The notes beneath the pieces are model-generated. The model searched no databases, had not been told where the DNA came from, and saw nothing but the letters and a program-made list of their open reading frames with translations. Source: Propionibacteriaceae bacterium (lineage in GTDB: Bacteria > Actinomycetota > Actinomycetes > Propionibacteriales > Propionibacteriaceae). From it: a stretch of DNA of 6,953 bases. Numbering within the stretch: position 1 is the stretch's first letter; each line of letters opens with the position of its first letter. The position numbers and the translations under genes are program-made. This document shows positions 5,393-6,953 of the stretch, piece by piece. Location of the stretch: contig JAIRVA010000152.1 of NCBI GenBank assembly GCA_031254155.1, positions 1 to 6,953 on the forward strand. The letters are read 5' to 3'.

Positions 5393-6127
5393 TCACAGAC
5401 CGGCCTGGTCGTACAGCGCCCCGAGTTCGGCGGCGGTGAGGTCCCGGGTCTCGCCGATCTTCAGATTGCCCAGCCGGATCGGCCCGACCCGGAGGCGGGC
5501 CAACCGCTCGACGGAGTACCCGACCGCCTCCAGCAGGCGGCGGACCACGCGGTTCCGCCCGGAGTGCAGCGTCAGCCGGATCATGGTCTTCGACCCCGTC
5601 CGGCTGACAAGTTTGACCTTGTCCGGCTGGATAAACCCGTCTTCGAGGCTGACCCCCTTCGCCAGGTCCTTGAGCGCCTGGCCGTCCATCGCACCGGCCA
5701 CCTCGACGAGATATTCCTTGTCAATCTCGAAGGATGGGTGGCTGAGCCGCTGGGCGAAGTCCCCGTCGTTGGTGAGGATCAGCAGCCCTTCGGTGTCGGC
5801 GTCGAGCCGGCCCACGTGGAACAGCCGGCCAGCCTTGCGGGGCAGGAACTCCTTGACCGTGGGGCGGCCCTGCGGGTCGTCAAGGGTCGAGACGACCCCC
5901 CGCGGTTTGTTGAGGGCGAGGTACACGTGGTCCCGCTGCGGCGGGATCCGGGAACCGTCGACGCGGATCACGTCCGTCACCGGATCGACCCGGGTACCAA
6001 GCTCGGTCACCAGGCGCCCGTTGACCTCGACCCGGCCGTCCGTGATCATCTCCTCGGCCCCGCGCCGCGAGGCGAGCCCGGCGGCGGCCAGGACCTTCTG
6101 CAGTCGTACGCCTTCATCAGTTGCCAT
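5393..6127 (-). CDS. rluB: RluB-type 23S rRNA pseudouridine synthase
   Basis: About 244 residues, the normal size for RsuA/RluB/RluE-family enzymes, which convert uridine to pseudouridine in rRNA. Given the scpAB context, the likely target is the 23S rRNA site near U2605 (E. coli numbering). An S4 RNA-binding domain covers about 6-55 (VRLQKVLAAAGLASRRGAEE). The catalytic motif GRLDADTEGLLILTNDG is at 107-123 counting from the ATG at 6130, with the catalytic Asp at 110. GRNRVVRRLL (191-200) is the second family signature. Two ATG codons stand in tandem (6128-6130 and 6125-6127). AAGGAG (6139-6134) is 3 nt from the first and 6 nt from the second, so I prefer the second; the difference is one residue. 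The start overlaps the scpB stop by 11-14 nt, the usual scpA-scpB-rluB order of actinobacteria. Specificity for U2605 is inferred, not seen. Confidence 0.92.
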   Translation of the reverse strand: MATDEGVRLQKVLAAAGLASRRGAEEMITDGRVEVNGRLVTELGTRVDPVTDVIRVDGSRIPPQRDHVYLALNKPRGVVSTLDDPQGRPTVKEFLPRKAGRLFHVGRLDADTEGLLILTNDGDFAQRLSHPSFEIDKEYLVEVAGAMDGQALKDLAKGVSLEDGFIQPDKVKLVSRTGSKTMIRLTLHSGRNRVVRRLLEAVGYSVERLARLRVGPIRLGNLKIGETRDLTAAELGALYDQAGL

Positions 6128-6704
6128 CATCCACTCCTTCGGCCGGGGGTGCGGCCGGCGGGTTCGCCAGCCGTGTCAGTTCGTCGTCGAGCAGGGAGGC
6201 GTCCGGCAGCCGCGGGGCGAGGGGCGGCAGGTCTGCCAGCTCCCCGAGCCCCATCCGCTCGAGAAAAAACGGTGTCGTCGCCAGGAGTCCGGCCCCGCTC
6301 GCCTCGTCACGGCCCGCCTCGGCGACGAGACCACGGGCGATGAGGGTCCGGACGACGCCGTCGACGCCCACTCCCCGGACTGCGGAGACCCGGCCCCGCG
6401 AGATGGGCTGGAGGTACGCGATGACCGCCAACGTCTCCAGGCTCGCCTGCGTCAGCCGGCCGTGCTGGCCTTCGAGCACGCTCCGGGCGATGACCTCGGC
6501 GTGTTCCGGGCGCGTGTAGTACCGCCACCCGCCGCCGACGTGGCGCAGCTCGAAACCCCGGCCCGTCTCGTCGTAGAAGGCGGCCAGACGCGCGAGCGCC
6601 TCTCGTACCACCGCCTCGGGCTGGTCCAGGGCCCTCGCCAGCTCCACCTCGCTGAGCGGCTCGGTGGCGAGTATCAGCAGTGCCTCGATCTCGGCGTCAA
6701 TCAC
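6117..6704 (-). CDS. scpB: ScpB, segregation and condensation protein B
   Basis: 195 residues from the preferred start, the typical length. ScpB dimerises and binds ScpA to form, with SMC, the bacterial condensin that compacts and separates chromosomes. The sequence has two winged-helix domains. The first is about residues 1-75 (IDAEIEALLILATEPLSEVE at the start; GRGFELRHVGGGWRYYTRPE before the end). The second has the strongly conserved LTQASLETLAVIAY, QPISRGRVSAVRGV and VDGVVRTLIARGLV, about residues 84-127, then TTPFFLERMGL and LPPLAP. The GTG at 6702-6704 is chosen because GAGAGGAG lies 4 nt upstream and the family begins here. An in-frame ATG at 6747-6749 would add 15 unrelated residues and overlap scpA far more. 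It overlaps the scpA stop by 8 nt and runs into rluB. Confidence 0.93.
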   Translation of the reverse strand: MIDAEIEALLILATEPLSEVELARALDQPEAVVREALARLAAFYDETGRGFELRHVGGGWRYYTRPEHAEVIARSVLEGQHGRLTQASLETLAVIAYLQPISRGRVSAVRGVGVDGVVRTLIARGLVAEAGRDEASGAGLLATTPFFLERMGLGELADLPPLAPRLPDASLLDDELTRLANPPAAPPAEGVDDGN

Positions 6705-6953
6705 CAGTCTCCTCTCCGGTGGCCCTATCGTACTCGTCGGACACCTCAACCTCCTCCACCGCCGCCCCCACCCACCGGATGACCAACTCGGCCAGCGGGT
6801 CGAGCTGCTCGAACACCACCAGATCCGAACGGTACAACTCCAGGATGGCGAGGAACCGCGCGACCGTGACGCCCGGCGTACCGGCGTCGGCCACCAGCGA
6901 GCGGAACGTCGCCGCCGGGCTGCGCTGCAGGCGGCCGGCCAGGAGATTGGCCT
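6697..6953 (-). CDS. scpA: ScpA, segregation and condensation protein A, C-terminal part (runs off the right edge)
   Basis: The last 84 residues are present, in an open frame that continues past the right edge; no start codon is needed within the window. GVTVARFLAILELYRSDLVV followed by FEQLDPLAELVIRWVG matches the C-terminal winged-helix domain of ScpA, which binds the SMC ATPase head and closes the ring. The tail EEVEVSDEYDRATGEETGD is acidic. ScpA is the kleisin of the SMC-ScpAB complex and acts on the nucleoid. It precedes scpB with an 8-nt overlap, the standard gene order. The N-terminal SMC-neck domain and the ScpB-binding segment lie outside the window, so their integrity cannot be judged. 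Confidence 0.9.
   Translation of the reverse strand, partial: ANLLAGRLQRSPAATFRSLVADAGTPGVTVARFLAILELYRSDLVVFEQLDPLAELVIRWVGAAVEEVEVSDEYDRATGEETGD

Noticed and set aside
6705..6749. Upstream ATG start for scpB
   Set aside because: It would add 15 residues unlike the family, and the GTG at 6704 has a strong ribosome binding site and the usual small overlap with scpA.
5436..6782. 448-residue plus-strand open frame across rluB and scpB
   Set aside because: It is antisense to clear rluB and scpB, of Ser/Arg-rich shadow composition, with no ribosome binding site or domain.

Overview
The window is high-GC DNA, densely coded, with 4-14 nt gene overlaps, some GTG starts and purine-rich ribosome binding sites. 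The PafB/PafC pair points to an actinobacterium (Actinomycetota). I cannot place it more closely from sequence alone. Base composition looks even throughout. I see no mobile element, tRNA or rRNA gene, CRISPR array or other sign of recent transfer.

Layout, left to right. The left edge holds the N-terminus of a diacylglycerol/lipid kinase-like gene (1-219, minus). Next come pafC (265-1230, minus) and pafB (1227-2174, minus), translationally coupled WYL-family regulators. A 67-nt divergent spacer separates pafB from gluQ (2242-3126, plus), the only gene on the plus strand. It encodes a GluRS-like enzyme without an anticodon-binding domain that glutamylates queuosine on tRNA-Asp. gluQ meets the next gene tail to tail, and the two stop codons share one CTAG.

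Two tandem paralogous genes follow on the minus strand (3123-4187 and 4260-5294). Each encodes an exported lipoprotein with two FKBP-type peptidyl-prolyl isomerase domains. Upstream of them, in the order of transcription, lie scpA (partial, 6697-6953), scpB (6117-6704) and rluB (5393-6127), which overlap one another and look like one operon. They cover chromosome condensation (the ScpAB partners of SMC) and 23S rRNA pseudouridylation. A 98-nt leader separates rluB from the FKBP pair and probably carries its own promoter.

Most of the window is housekeeping: chromosome segregation, ribosome and tRNA modification, and DNA-damage regulation. The least ordinary part is the FKBP lipoprotein pair. 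Each protein is internally duplicated, its second domain has lost the usual FKBP acidic residue, both end in a shared PQWWS tail, and both genes carry a duplicated 5' leader. I see no strong case for a wholly new system. The FKBP pair and its leaders are the best candidates for follow-up.
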